A stretch of DNA of 64,000 nucleotides, taken from Hygrophila difformis (Eukaryota; Streptophyta; Magnoliopsida; Lamiales; Acanthaceae). The notes beneath the pieces were generated by a model. That model worked only from the letters and a program-made list of their open reading frames with translations, searched no databases and was not told where the DNA came from. The position numbers and the translations under genes are program-made. Where the stretch lies: positions 15,646,238 to 15,710,237 of the forward strand of contig JAOANR010000002.1 of assembly GCA_030278955.1 (NCBI GenBank). Direction: 5' to 3'. The number at the start of each line of letters is the position of its first letter. The first letter of the stretch is position 1. Positions 9,241 to 21,287 of the stretch are shown here, in pieces.

Positions 9241-12200
9241 CTAACAAAAACAGCCGAAAAGGGATCCGACAAATTCGTACCCATAGGAAGGGTCAGTACC
9301 AATGTTACAAAAAGCATCCCATATACAAAATGAATCAAAAAAAGAGTTAACGGTCCTCGCTGTCGTCGAAGTGAATGTCTTCATCCAAGCCTTGCAAGGC
9401 GCCGATTGGAGGATTAGCGGAAGACGAAGGATCCACCGTCGAAACTCGGTCAACAGCGAAGGAAGGACGAGGGATGTTACTGGAAGAAGGACAATTGGTT
9501 GCCAGATCAACGTCAGCGGGTCCAGAAGATGGCAAAAGGTTGGTCGATTGAAGGGGAACATCAGTTTTCCCTGGGCAAATAGAAGGAAATAATAGTCAGA
9601 AGCCGAGGACACAGAAGATAAACAAGGCATAAAAAGAGTTGGTAAAATACCTTCAGGGGCTCTCGAAGAAGAAGGAGCGTCGGTTGACGAAGAAGTTTCC
9701 ATCTCTGATGGGTCTAAAGGAAATAAAGTTGGAGGAGAAAGGACGTGAACAGTGCTTTTCCCACCAAGACTTTTAATAGCCGAATCAAGATGGCTGACTA
9801 GAGACTGAGTATCGGCCCATTTTTCTTGGAAAATACCAAGTATGTAGTCGTTGAAACTGGTCCGCATGGCCAGGTAGGAAGCATCCCGGTGAGAATCCAA
9901 GACCTTGGCTTTAGGAGCTTCGGCCGATTGACGGAGAAATTTTATCGATCGTTTCAAGTCAGCCGATTTTTGCTTAGTTTGGTCCAAAACCAACTTCAAC
10001 TCCTGCTCCTTCTGTTGAAGTTTGGTTATTTCTAAACGGATCGAAGAAAGGTCCTCGGTATACTTATGTTCCTGGGATTCCGTTTCAGAGAGGATGTCCA
10101 TTTGAGCTCGATATTCCACTGAGTAATTGTTAAAGATGACTTGAGAGGCAACGCAGCTTCACGTTCAGCGGAAAGTTTGCTTCGCATCACTAAGTGAGCT
10201 CTAAGTTCTTGATCTAAAGAAAGGACGGATTTCATAATCGTCTGAAGAGGGCCATTCAGATTCAAAGAAACCATCTCTTCATGAAAGTGCTGGTCAAGAT
10301 GAGACAAAAGAAGAGGATTGGTTTCGGATTAACAAATTCCACATCAGATTGCCTAGCAATCAAGTTACACAGTTGGCCCAGACAATCTCCAAGATGGGCC
10401 GAAGGGTCTGACGGGAGAGGACGAAGAAACAGGAGAGAAGAACTCATCCAATATACGCCGATCAGGAAATGGGATGAAGGGACCGGATCGGAGGAAGCAT
10501 CATCAACATTCGTATCACCATTAGTAGGATCAAGAGGTCCCAAAGCAGCCATGGATGACGTAGCAGGGTCCTTAATCGGTTGAAAAGGCTTAGCCGGGGA
10601 AGTAGTAGGGGCGGCAAGAATGGGATCCTGGACCAATTGCTGAGATTTGGCCGAAGGGGGATTAGCAGGAACGGCCGAATCATTGTCATTTGTCGACACC
10701 CGGGGCTCGAAAACAAGGGAATCAGTGGCCGTGGTCAAAACAGGAGAAATGGTGGACGATGGTAAAGCAGTAGTAACCTAGCAAAAGAAAGAAAAATGAT
10801 TAATTGGGAAGGAAGAAGTAAAAAAACGGGGGGGGGGGGGGGGGGACAGAAATAATTCACCATGGGGTGAGTAGTAAGGACTCCGCCAAGAGGCGAGCGA
10901 GAAGAACGCCTCCGAGTCTTGGTAGGAGGAAGGGAGTCAGTAAGAGGGGCCGAAAGAGGAGCGAGTTGAGATCGGCGCCAAAGAAGGTACGAGCAACGCC
11001 GTCCCACCAGAGTCGAAACGAGAGGTAGAGAGTCCAGAGCGAACATGAAATTTTGGCACATAAAAATCGATTAAACGCCGATGATAAAGGGAACACTGTT
11101 TGCGGCTAGAGGAAGGAGTAAGACGCTTATCGACCCGATGAGCTTCCACTAAGTCTTGGCCGAAACCGAACTGACGACTGACCAAATGAGGATTGTAAAC
11201 CCCAAAAGGAATAACAACATTAGGGAGAGCCGTGGAACCATTGAAAATTGGACTGGGAAGTATGCATCGGTTCCAAATCTGAGCAAGAGCACAGGAAGAG
11301 AGGTTCCAAAAGGAGCGGTAGCAATCTCTCTTACCTAAGCGAAATCGGTTCTCCGGTAGTGATAGTGAGAGAATGATTGATCAGCAGTTCGGCCCAAGAA
11401 ATAGCTGATCCAGTGTGGAATCGACATGGCAGGAAGAGACGTCCCCAGAAGATCGGGAGCAACAAAATGATCGGGACGAATATCATGAGGGGGAAAACCA
11501 GAAACATCGCGAAAATGCCAAACCAACCATAAGTGGAGAAACCATAGAGGGCCTCAGGCTTTATCTGGGAAGCCTTTCTCCCAGCCCGAAATGACAGCCG
11601 ATATACCCGCATAAAGGTGGGCAAGGAAGAAATCGGCTAACGGTAGGGCTATCTGGTTAAGAATCGCAGAGGCTAAAGGATGCGTCTCAAGAAGAACTCC
11701 TTTGGAAGGAGTACACCAAAAGAACCTTGTCAAGAAATACATCATAAAGGCAAGCGGCTCCAGAGAATGCGGATTAGGCGAAGCAGGATCACTCTGGTGG
11801 GTAATAATCCAACTATTGAAAGTATTGCTGGAAGGAAAACTAGTGTTTTTCTCCTTAGGTTGAGATGCGACGCTAAGGTTATCCCCACGAACAGAGAGGT
11901 TCAAAAGGAGTTTCACGTCCTGAATGGTGGGAGTCAATCATACCCCAAGGAAAGCAAAAAACAATTCACAGAGGAATTCCAAAAGCACAGAAGGGCCTGA
12001 ATAGGACGAAACTCGGTCGGAAAGGACATGGTACTAAGAAGGATCAAACGACGAGTATAGGATTTAGACCAGGACTCGCGGCAATGGGGGTCGAGATGAC
12101 GATACCAAGCCACGTAATCAATAGGAACCAAAGGCCAGTTAGCAAGTGACGGGGTAAAAAGTTTAGAAGAAAACCAGGGGGCATACAACGGTACGGAGCA

Positions 12201-12247
12201 GTTTTAAAAAATACGAGCAATACACTCGTCAATCTCTTCGGGAACAC
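9241..12247 (-). pseudogene. Plant mobile domain (PMD, aminotransferase-like) protein, pseudogene
   Basis: Read on the minus strand, a PMD runs from about 12190 to 11150. Recognisable pieces are FRPIQALLCFWNSSVNCF, then TPTIQDVKLLLNL, SVRGD, GPLWFLHLWLVWHF and PHLVSRQFGFGQ. It is broken into several frames by small indels at about 12040, 11935, 11555 and 11330. A variable Ser/Pro-rich linker follows (about 10740-10480). The C-terminus is a coiled coil rich in Gln, Lys and Glu (about 10080-9900) ending near 9241. A likely 83-bp intron spans 10860-10778 (GTGAAT donor, TTTTGCTAG acceptor) and contains an 18-base G run. PMD proteins occur both as host genes and inside plant transposons. Here the gene is antisense to a plus-strand PPT/LTR at 24113, like the antisense extra ORF of some Tat-lineage elements. 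Confidence 0.7.
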
Positions 12248-12511
12248 CTAGTGGAGCAAGGGAATAAAAGCCTTCAGGAAGAAGACGAACCGCAGAGTGA
12301 GAGGCAAACGAACTCTCGATCTTGAGAATGTCAGAAGAAAGAACAGTGATGGGGGTGGGGATCCATCGAAGAAGATGAACAGAGAAGGAATTAGAGAGGA
12401 ATATGAAAGGGCAAAGGAAAGACGGTTTACTTCGAAGAAGACAGTCTACGTAAATAGGGCAATGATGACAGGATTTCTCGAGAAAAGAAGATAACCGTCA
12501 AAGAATAGCGG

Positions 12512-15250
12512 TGTAACACTCCGGATTTGATAACCCAGGCCGGGATGTCACCGCCACATCTCCCTAGCAAGACACGACTTCCCGAGCTCACTAAGGAGAT
12601 GCAAGGCTTATGGGTACGTAAAAGATTTTAAAAACATTTCAATATTGAGTCCGGAAAATAATAATACTTAGTTTCAAAATACGGAATAGCAATCAACCAT
12701 GCACGTCAAGAGTAAATAATGCAGCGGAGAGTAATCACGGCCAACACGGCCAAACCTCGGGTTCAACAGGCCCGGTAAAACAGTAGTAAAATGCAGTGAA
12801 TAAAAATGTTCATAAAAGTTTTTCCCCAAGTGCATGTGCATGCGTCACTCGACATACTCTGTAAAAGAAAAATGACAACGGGTTTATCAGTATAAAAATA
12901 TACCGAGTAAGTTAATCCCTAACTAAACAATTTAAGGGGTTACATGTGTTTGATTTAAATTACACTTTTCATGCATTACGAAATTAATTTAGAATTTATA
13001 GTTTACTCGCAGCGGAAGAACACGATTAATTTATTCAAGATGAGAATACATAATTTAAGGACTTAATTTAAAAGCGTAATTCAAAAGCATAATTTAAGAA
13101 CGTAATTTAGAAGCATAATTTAAAACACGATAAATAAATTTAAGCATAATTAAACACGCACACAAGTCTTTTATATTTTATCCCGCAAACTAAGAAGAGG
13201 ACACCATACCGGGGAGATCACTAACGAGGCAATCTCAAATCGTAGGACCACTAACGAGGCAGTCCAAATAAATGGGAGACCACTAACGAGGCAGTCTCAA
13301 AGATAGTAGGACCACTAACGAGGCAATCCAAATAACACAGCGCGCGAGATCACTAACGAGGCAATCTCAGATAGTAGGGAGACCACTAACGAGGCAGTCT
13401 GAAAATAATAATAGCATGAAGATCGGCTCAGCCTAGAGAACGGGATTTTTCGAAAGTTCATATTTCAATGTTTACAAAATATTCGATATCGCATTTCGTA
13501 GTTCGAGTTTTCTCAAGTTCGAAAAATCTGATTCGTCACAGTTTACGCCTTTCTTAATTAAAAATTCATATTTTAACCAAAAATTCTGAAATTTACACAG
13601 TAGCTCGAGAACGCACATGTGAACAACTTTCATGTTTTAAGTTTTTGGAAATAAGGTTTCGAAGTGTGTCAAATTCCAAGATCTTTACAAAAGAAGAATT
13701 CTGCCCAAAGGACTGATTCCGTCACAGTTTCGTGCAACGCCGATTAAAAATTCATTTCAAATCCATCTGGTCAGAAATTATTACAGGATGTACACAACAC
13801 CTTAATGAGCAACTTTAATGTTTTAAGATTTTGGAAATAATGATTTTTAGATGTTCAAACATCGACACCAAAACGCTGCTTACGCGCGGATTCAAAAATC
13901 GGTTTAGAACAGGTTCTGAAATCGTCCTTTTTGACATAACAAATGAACTCCAAAATTCATGACATTTTATATGCATAATCTAGACATAATTATCTACAAC
14001 TTTTGTTTAGAAATACAAAGTTGAATCTATCTAGAAACGGGTGAAAAATATGCATCAAGTCGAGTCAATGGATCTGTCCAGATTTCAAACATTCGGTTTT
14101 ATTACAGAAACTTTATGGTACAATTTGGGATAACAAATCTTTATGTCAATGGCTGAAATCTGGACACAAGGTAGATTAGAGTCTTATGAACAAAATCTAA
14201 GTTGAAACATTTTTGGTTTGAATTCCCGAAGGTCGGGTTTTAGGCGAGTCTCTAAAATTGGTCGAAAATAGGGTTTTTGAAAACCGATTTTAGTTACGAG
14301 TCTAGATCTTAAGTTTTAAACGACAATAAACCACAAAAATTGAAGAGTAAGGTCTTAACTTACTTAGTTAGAGAATAGGGTCGAAGTGAGGGCTTTCCGG
14401 TCGTCCTAAGGTCGCGACGAACGACCAACTTCTCCGATCGCTTTTTGTTCGTCCCCCGACGTGAAATCGTAGGAAATGAAAGGATGTTAGATTTTGAGTT
14501 TTTAAGGTTTATGGACGAACTAAACACTATACTATAACTTACCAAAGGTCTAGAAGGCAGAGGCTTCGTCCCGGTCGTCCCTTCGTCGCCGGAATACTCG
14601 CCGGAAAGTGGACTCGAAAGGGTTTCGGCTTGGAGAGGAAGATTGAAGGGGAACGACTTATGTTTTCTGTGAAAATGGGGATGAGGACGCCCCCAATACC
14701 CCCTTTAGCCTTTCCTAAGGCTGTGATCCGGTTGCCATTGATAGGGATCGGATTTTTGGCAAGAAAATCGCTATGGAAGGAAAGTTTACACCTCCTACAC
14801 CTCTGGCGCGGTGGTCACGCGAACGTATAGGGATGTCTGCGCGGAGCACGCACGACCAGTCCTGGGACGTGTCTCCTCATGCCGCGCGGCGGCGCGCGGT
14901 GGCCACGTGACGGCCGGACCGGCCGGTTCGGCGGTTCGTGTGGTCCGTCGGGTCTTTTCTTCTTTTCTCTATCGGTTTTCTATCCTCTACGTGTTTGGCT
15001 CGACTCCTTGGGTCGTTTCCGATTCGAAATCTTTATCTTAAATTTGTTACGAGCTCGGGTTTAACGCTCGTAACATTTCCGTGCCATAACTAATCTAGCT
15101 AAATTAGTTCCAATTCCTCTTAACGTTTTTGTGATTTGTTTTGTGACTGAACTTAGAATTTAGTTTTCCAAGCTGCCTACGTACCCTGTGAAGGGATCAA
15201 GTCATGACGTAGTTCACAACAATTTGAATTTGTTTTTCTCGGGTGTTACA
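12512..15250 (-). repeat. Left LTR of element A (3' LTR in sense direction)
   Basis: It begins TGTAACACT and ends GGGTGTTACA, 2739 bp. The right LTR (21288-24049) is collinear with scattered substitutions and small indels. It contains a six-unit hairpin array (13214-13401) and a GC-rich patch around 14870-14940 (GCCGGACCGGCCGG) in what would be U3 on the minus strand. No gene is seen inside. Confidence 0.9.
13214..13401 (-). repeat. Constant-loop hairpin array, left LTR of A (6 units)
   Basis: Six units share the core CACTAACGAGGCA flanked by complementary ends: GAGAT/ATCTC (13214-13236), GGAC/GTCC (13245-13265), GAGAC/GTCTC (13276-13298), GGAC/ATCC (13309-13329), GAGAT/ATCTC (13346-13368), GAGAC/GTCTG (13379-13401). 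The fourth unit pairs fully only on the minus (sense) strand, through a G-U wobble. The last unit has lost its outermost pair. Confidence 0.9.
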
Positions 15251-15272
15251 TCCTCCCCCCCCCCCCCCCCTT
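15251..15272 (-). promoter_or_regulatory. Polypurine tract of element A
   Basis: On the sense (minus) strand a long G run followed by AGGA directly precedes the LTR start TGTAACACCC. The G run has grown to about 18 bases, against 7 in element B. It marks plus-strand priming. Confidence 0.85.
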
Positions 15273-15282
15273 AAGAATACAT

Positions 15283-18200
15283 TTATGTCCCCATAACTGT
15301 GGTCGGTTCATCTTGGAAGAGGGTAGGGTAACGTTGTTTCATGTCAGCTTCCAATTCCCACGTCGCCGTCTCCGTCTCGTGGTTAGACCAAAGGACCTTG
15401 ACCATCCTCACGGTCTTATTCCTCGTTACTCTCTCCTTCGTGTCAAGTATTCGCACCGGAACTTCCTCGTAGCTCAAGTCATCCTCAAATTCAATTTCTT
15501 CCGGTTGGAGCACATGGGTCGGATCGTGCACATACTTCTTCAATTGGGAGACGTGGAACACATCGTGAACACGAGCAAATTGTGGTGGCAACGCTAGCCG
15601 ATATGCGAGATTTCCCACTCTTTCCAGGATTTCATATGGTCCTATGTACCGTGGACTCAGTTTTCCTCGTTTGCCGAAGCGCATCACACCCTTCATTGGT
15701 GATACCTTCAACATGACTTTATCGCCGACTTGAAATTCCAAGTGTTTCCGTCTCACGTCCGCGTGACTCTTTTGCCGGTCCTGAGCGGCTCTCATCTTCC
15801 CTTGGATGACCTTGATTTGTTGAGCCATGTCCTCAACAAGTTGTGGTCCCACTATCACCGTTTTATCATTCTCTTCCCAGCTTAATGGACTTCGGCACTT
15901 ACGTCCATACAGTGCCTCGAAGGGTGCCATGCCGATGCTAGCATGGTAGCTGTTGTTGTAGGAAAACTCGATCAAAGGTAGATGATTCTCCCAACTTCCC
16001 TTGAACTCTAGTACACATGCCCTTAGCATGTCTTCCAGCGTCTGGATCGTTCTCTCCGTCTGCCCATCCGTCATAGGGTGGAATGCGGTACTCATCTTTA
16101 TTTGTGTACCGAGGGCTTCTTGCAGTTTTGTCCAAAATTGAGAGACGAATCTGCTGTCTCTATCCGAGATGATATCATGTGGTACTCCATGTCGACGTAC
16201 CACATTGTCGACATATGCCCTTGCCAGTTGGTCCATTGACCAAGTATCCTTCATTGGGATAAATATGGCAGGTTTTGTCAACCTATCCACGATCACCCAG
16301 ATTTTATTCATTCCCTTCGGTGAACGCGGTAACCCCGAAACGAAATCCATTGAGATACTATCCCATTTCCAGCTTGGGATTTCCAATGGTTGCATTAGTC
16401 CTAGGGGTTTTTGGCGTACTGCCTTGATCTTCTGGCAGGTAAGGCACCTCGCCACAAATTCGGCTACCTCTCTCTTCATGTTTGGCCACCAGTAGTTTTT
16501 CTTTAAGTCCTTGTACAGCTTGTCGCCTCCGGGATGGACCGAGTATGGGGTGTTATGGCCTTCCTCCATCACCCTTTGCTTCAGGTCCACGCAATTCCGT
16601 GGTATACACCATCTTCCCTTGAAGCGGATGCTTCCGTCCTCATGGATTTTAAAATCCATTGCCTTTCCTTCGGCAATATCCTTCCTAATCTCCTCCAACT
16701 TCTCGTCACCCGATTGGGCGAGTCGTATCTCATCGAACATGGTGGGTTCCACTACCATCGCATTGACGGCTTCATTTACCGTGCCAGAATGCACTAACTC
16801 TAGACTTAATTTTGCTAAGTCCTTGTACAACTCGGCCGGTATCACGAGTGAATTTGCCACGTGTTGAGTCTTTCGACTCAGGGCATCGGCTACAACGTTG
16901 GCTTTTCCTTCGTGATAAGCAATTTCCAGGTCATAATCCTTTATTAACTCCAACCATCTTCTCTACTTCAAATTCAGCTCTTTCTGTGTGAATATATACT
17001 TGAGGCTTTTATGGTCGGTGAACATCCGACACTTCCGCCCATAGAGATAGTGTCTCCATATCTTTAAGGCGAACACGACCGCGGCGAGTTCCAAGTCGTG
17101 CGTCGGGTAGTTTTCTTCGTGTGGTTTCAGTTGACGCGATGCGTATGCTATAACCCTTTGATCTTGCATTAGCACGCATCCCAATCCCTCTTTCGAGGCG
17201 TCGCTATACACCTCGAAGTCTCCATCCTCAGATGGTAATGCCAATACTGGTGCTGTGGTAAGTCGTTTCTTCAAGTCTTGGAATGCGGACTCACACTCAC
17301 TGGTCTAGTCCTATTTTACCCCTTTCTTCAGCAGCTGGGTCAACGGGCATGCGATTTTCGAGAAGTTTTTGACAGATCGCCTGTAGTATCCCGCCAGTCC
17401 AAGGAAACTTCGTACCTCTGTTGGACTCTTCGGCGGTACCCACTCGGTTACTGCCGAGATCTTCGCCGGATCTACTGCCACTCCGTTGGCGGATACTATA
17501 TGCCCGAGAAATGCCACTTCCCTTAACCAGAAGTCGCACTTGGATAGTTTACCATACAGTTGGTTCACTCGTAAGATCCCTAACACTTTGTGTAAGTGCT
17601 CGGAATGTTCGTCTTCACTTTTCGAGTAGATCAAGATGTCATATATGAACACCACCACGCATTGATCTAACAATTCTCGAAATACGTTATTCATGAGATT
17701 CATGAATAGTGCTGGGGCGTTCGTTAGCCTGAATGATAGCACCGTGAACTCATAGTGTCCGTAACGAGTTCTGAACGCCGTCTTTGGGATGTCCTTTTCG
17801 GCGATCCTCAATTGGTGATATCCCGAGTGTAGGTCGATCTTCGAGAATACCGTAGCTCCCTTTAGTTGGTCGAACAAATCTTCGATCCGGGGCAACGGGT
17901 ACTTGTTCTTGACGGTGACTTGATTGAGTCCTCTATAACCGATGCACAGTCGTAACCCTCCGTCTTTCTTCTAGACGAACAAGACCGGTGCTTCCCATGG
18001 GGACGTGCTCGGCCTAATGTATCCCTTCTCCAGCAACTCCTCGAGTTGCTCCTTTAGTTCCTTCATTTCCAATGGCGCCATGCGGTAAGGAGCTTTCGAA
18101 ACAGGTTCCATTCCCGGAATGAGGTCTACTGTGAATTCGAGATCCCTCTTAGGTGGCATATCGGGAACGTCCTCAGGGAACACATCTGGGTATTCCCTCA

Positions 18201-18705
18201 CCACCGGGATGTCGTCTACCTTGACTCCTTCAGCTTCCAGGTTATGAATGTAGCATGCGTATAGCGCGTAACCCTTCCGCATTAAGCTACATAACTTGAG
18301 GGCGTTGACTATCTTGTTAGACCTCTTAGGGGGTGGGAGTAGAAGATGACTTTCCTCCCCCTACTCTTCGACAGCGTGATCTTTTACTTTTGGCATTCGA
18401 TCACGGCCTTATAACGGGTTAGCCAATCCATCCCTAGTATGACGTCAAAATCTCTGACGTCAAATTCTACCAAGTTCGCGAAAAACACTACGTTTTTTTA
18501 TTACCACAGTTATTCCGTTATAACGCTTAGAGCATGCTATTACTTCTCCAGAAGGCAGTTGGATTCCTAAGCTAATCATTTCACACTTAGGTAGATCTAG
18601 TTCAGCTACAACTCTCGAAGATAATATGGAACAACTGGCTCCGGAATCAAATAAAACTCTAAGCGGAGTACTTAGGACATGAAAGGTACCTGCCATCACA
18701 TCACC
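15283..18705 (-). pseudogene. Element A pol: protease, RT, RNase H, integrase, chromodomain-like tail (broken)
   Basis: In sense order: protease with [12 protein letters not shown] (about 18640), a frameshift in a T run near 18492, and a stop at about 18382 in CQK*KITL. RT begins near 18280; a TAG interrupts it at 17971-17973. The RT box reads [10 protein letters not shown] instead of the usual F-x-DD form, so one catalytic Asp is a Tyr, and the NAPA box has Arg for Gly (SFRLTNAPA). RNase H (17274-16963) contains [11 protein letters not shown] and ends at a TAG after KELNLK. The last part (16953-15283, 556 residues) is open. It holds the rest of RNase H (ADALSR), an HHCC zinc finger ([12 protein letters not shown]...CLTCQ), the DDE integrase core ([25 protein letters not shown]) and a degenerate chromodomain end. 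The element cannot encode a working polymerase. Confidence 0.85.
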
Positions 18706-19971
18706 CTACGCGGGTATTTCAGCCTGGTTGATCACGTTCAACCTTCCCATCGGCCTCCCTTGATTGGCCGGTTGGTTCTGATTTGGATTTGGATTTTGTT
18801 GCTGGTTTGGAGGGCGCGGGTTCGGATTCTGAGGAGGCCGATATCCTTGATTGTTTCCGGTCCTGCCTCCTTGGTTGAACGACTCATTGGGTCCTGTGAC
18901 CAAATCCTCTCTCTTCGTGATGTTCTCGAGCCGGGTTCGACATTCCTCCCTCCGATGGCCAATACGGCCACACCGGAAACATTCGCCCACCTGAGGACAT
19001 CTCCTCACCAGGTGGGGCCTGCCACACCTCGGACACGGTGGCACTCGTCCTCCTTGGTTGAAATTCCGACCATTGTTGTTTTGAACATTCCCGTTCGGAC
19101 CTCGCCGAAAGTTGTTTTGAAAGTTGTCCCCACTAGTAGTGTTGCCCATCCTATTGTCTCGGTTTCTTTTGTCTGGTCCTTGTGCCCCCCGGCTAGATTC
19201 CCCTGCAGTCTTTCTCTTTAGCTGTTGTACTCGTGCGACTGCTACCGCACGATCGTAGACAGCTTGTAAGTCCGGATAGTTAACTCCGGTGATCACCTCC
19301 CGAATTGACAAGTTCAATCCCATTTCGAATTTCTGCGCCTTCTCCCCGTCCGTGGGTACCATCCGAGGCGCGAATCTCGCCAACTCCTTAAACCGAACAT
19401 AATATTCTTGAACAGATTTTTCCCCTTGTTTCAGGTAGGAGAACTCTTCGTACAGTGCTGCCTTAGTACTCATTTGGTAGAAGCGCTCCCGGAGTAACTC
19501 CATAAACTCGTTCCACGAATATGGTTCGTCGTCTTCGCCAAGTTTCCCCTGGGTGGCTTGCCACCATTCGTCGGCTTCGCCGCCCAGATAGTACGAAGCC
19601 ACGTGAACCTTCTCTCCTTCCGGGCATCTCACTGCATTCAGTAATTTGTCGAAGGTCCTCAACCATTCCTCGAGCTTAGCTGGATCTTCCTCCCCGACAT
19701 AGTAGGAAGGTCGGTAGGGGTTTACCGAAGCCAAGTAATTGATCCTTGCTTCCGGCGGTGGTGCCGCGGCAGCTCCGCCCTGGTTAACGTAAGCATTGCC
19801 CAGTGCGACCAGTAGTTCCTCCATATTCCTCATTCGCCCTTCCGCAGGGTTGGGCATCGGGCCTGCTGGGTTTGGCGCCTCAACGTTAGGTGCCTGCTCA
19901 TTGGGTTGCCCTGGCGTGTCGCGGGTGTTGGGAGTGGTAGGTAAGGTCCTTGATCGTCCTCTGGGTGCCAT
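18706..19971 (-). pseudogene. Element A gag
   Basis: An open frame of 421 residues starts MAPRGRSR at 19971 and ends at a TAG (18706-18708) where element B continues into protease, so the gag-pol fusion is cut by a nonsense change of a Gln codon. Order: Pro-rich N-terminus, capsid-like retrotransposon gag domain (about residues 90-250, with WWQATQGKL and a YYVRFKELARFAPRM helix), basic linker, two CCHC-type knuckles ([13 protein letters not shown] and [14 protein letters not shown]), and an Asn/Pro/Gln-rich tail. It would form the particle shell and bind the element's RNA. Confidence 0.85.
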
Positions 19972-20399
19972 TCTGTTATAACCATGCGAGCAGAAGGAAG
20001 GTTTAGAGTTCTGGGGATTTGATAGAGTTCAGGGAGAAAGTGATTTACTAAATCGAGCGATGCCTACTGAGAGTTGGTTAGGGTTTGCATTTATTTATTC
20101 AGTCGTTTACGTTAAGGGTATAAGGGTTGAAACGTTGAGACCCCAGGTTTCTAGGGTTTAGGGTTCGAGGTACCTTGTCGATTTGTTATGCATATATAGA
20201 TATGTAGTTCGTTTATTGTTGTCTTGTTTCCTTGGTTGGTTGAGTTTTAATAAAATATGAAGATTTTGTATAAAATAGATGCTTGTGAATTTATTACTTA
20301 ATAGGGAACTTTGTTCGGTACAAGCGATAGGAATCAAAATGCTGAGAATAGTTCGGGAAAATAGAAAAGAGAACAATAGGAATAATGTATCAATAATCC

Positions 20400-20928
20400 C
20401 TAAGCCTGGGGAGGGTAGGTGGTCGGATCCTCCATGTGGTCATCCTCGTCACTCGAATCCTCGATGGTGCCCGTGCCAAAGGGCCCATGGAACACTGGGC
20501 TTGCTGGCCAATCGGGCCCAGCAGCAGGATCAGGATCGACGGCGGCAACTGGCGTAGGGGCGGCTGCCGGGACAGCGACAGGATCAGCAACGGGGCTAGC
20601 TACAGGAGGAGCTTCCGGGCTAAGAGGGGCATGTGGGAGCAGGATATCCTTTAGGTGGAGCAGTTCGTTTCCCAAGATCCCTGCTTGAGTCTCTATGCCG
20701 TCAATCTGGGTCCGGAGCTCAGTCTCGCGGGTCTGGAGTTCGTTGATTTGAATTTGGAGTTGGGTCAGATCTTGATGCCCTGCTTCCCCCCAGATTAGTC
20801 AGGTGACCCAGGTTAGCCTCCATTTGTTCTACCCTTAGTCTGAAGTTGTTCACGTTTTAAGGGGTTTCGAGGTATGCTTCGATCAACCTCATTAGAAGGT
20901 TGATCATGTTAACGTTTGGTGCGACCAT
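20400..20928 (-). pseudogene. Extra pre-gag ORF of element A (broken)
   Basis: This is the homologue of the intact 175-residue ORF of element B (36622-37149). It starts at ATG 20928 (MVAPNVNMINLLMRLIEAY). A TAA interrupts it after about 23 residues (near 20860), and a frameshift in a C run near 20790 separates the start from the open tail that ends DEDDHMEDPTTYPPQA at 20400. Its position between PBS and gag is the same as in element B. The function is unknown. Confidence 0.75.
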
Positions 20929-21268
20929 CTAATGTTAACAAGGTAGGTTAGAGTTACAATATGTTTTAGGCAAGATTAGATACGTATGAATTTAAATTTA
21001 TATGCAACAGGCAAGTGCAAGTCCCCTTCCCCATTAAAAAAATTTAATTTATCCATGTGTTTAAAATAAATTTACTACATGGGTAGTAATAAAAGTTGGG
21101 CCTCTATAGTGGACCAAAAATTTAATATTTCTTTGGCTAAGATATTGGGCTACGTAAAAATAAGCTTTTGGCTAAAAATAATACTAGTAGTCAAAAATAA
21201 TAAATTTAAAAATAATACTTGGTTTCAAAATAATGGTTTAAAAATAATAATAGTAGCTTTAAAATTTT

Positions 21269-21285
21269 CCGGGCTCTGATACCAA
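21269..21285 (-). promoter_or_regulatory. Primer-binding site of element A (initiator tRNA-Met)
   Basis: On the minus strand TTGGTATCAGAGCCCGG lies two bases inside the 5' LTR. TGGTATCAGAGC is the standard plant initiator tRNA-Met complement. Between it and the extra ORF (about 20930-21268) I see only AT-rich leader sequence. Confidence 0.9.
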
Positions 21286-21287
21286 CT

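Noticed and set aside
9302..9592. Plus-strand frames across the PMD pseudogene (9302-9592, 10281-10583, 11680-12000)
   Set aside because: The minus-strand reading has recognisable PMD blocks in order; the plus frames have none.
13214..13401. CRISPR-like array (regular repeats with spacers)
   Set aside because: Units are hairpins with varying ends, spacers are short and not unique, and the array sits inside a plant LTR without any cas gene.
18679..19221. Plus-strand frames opposite gag of elements A and B (18679-19221, 34989-35519)
   Set aside because: Mirror frames of the gag Asn/Pro/Gln-rich region; codons follow the gag frame.
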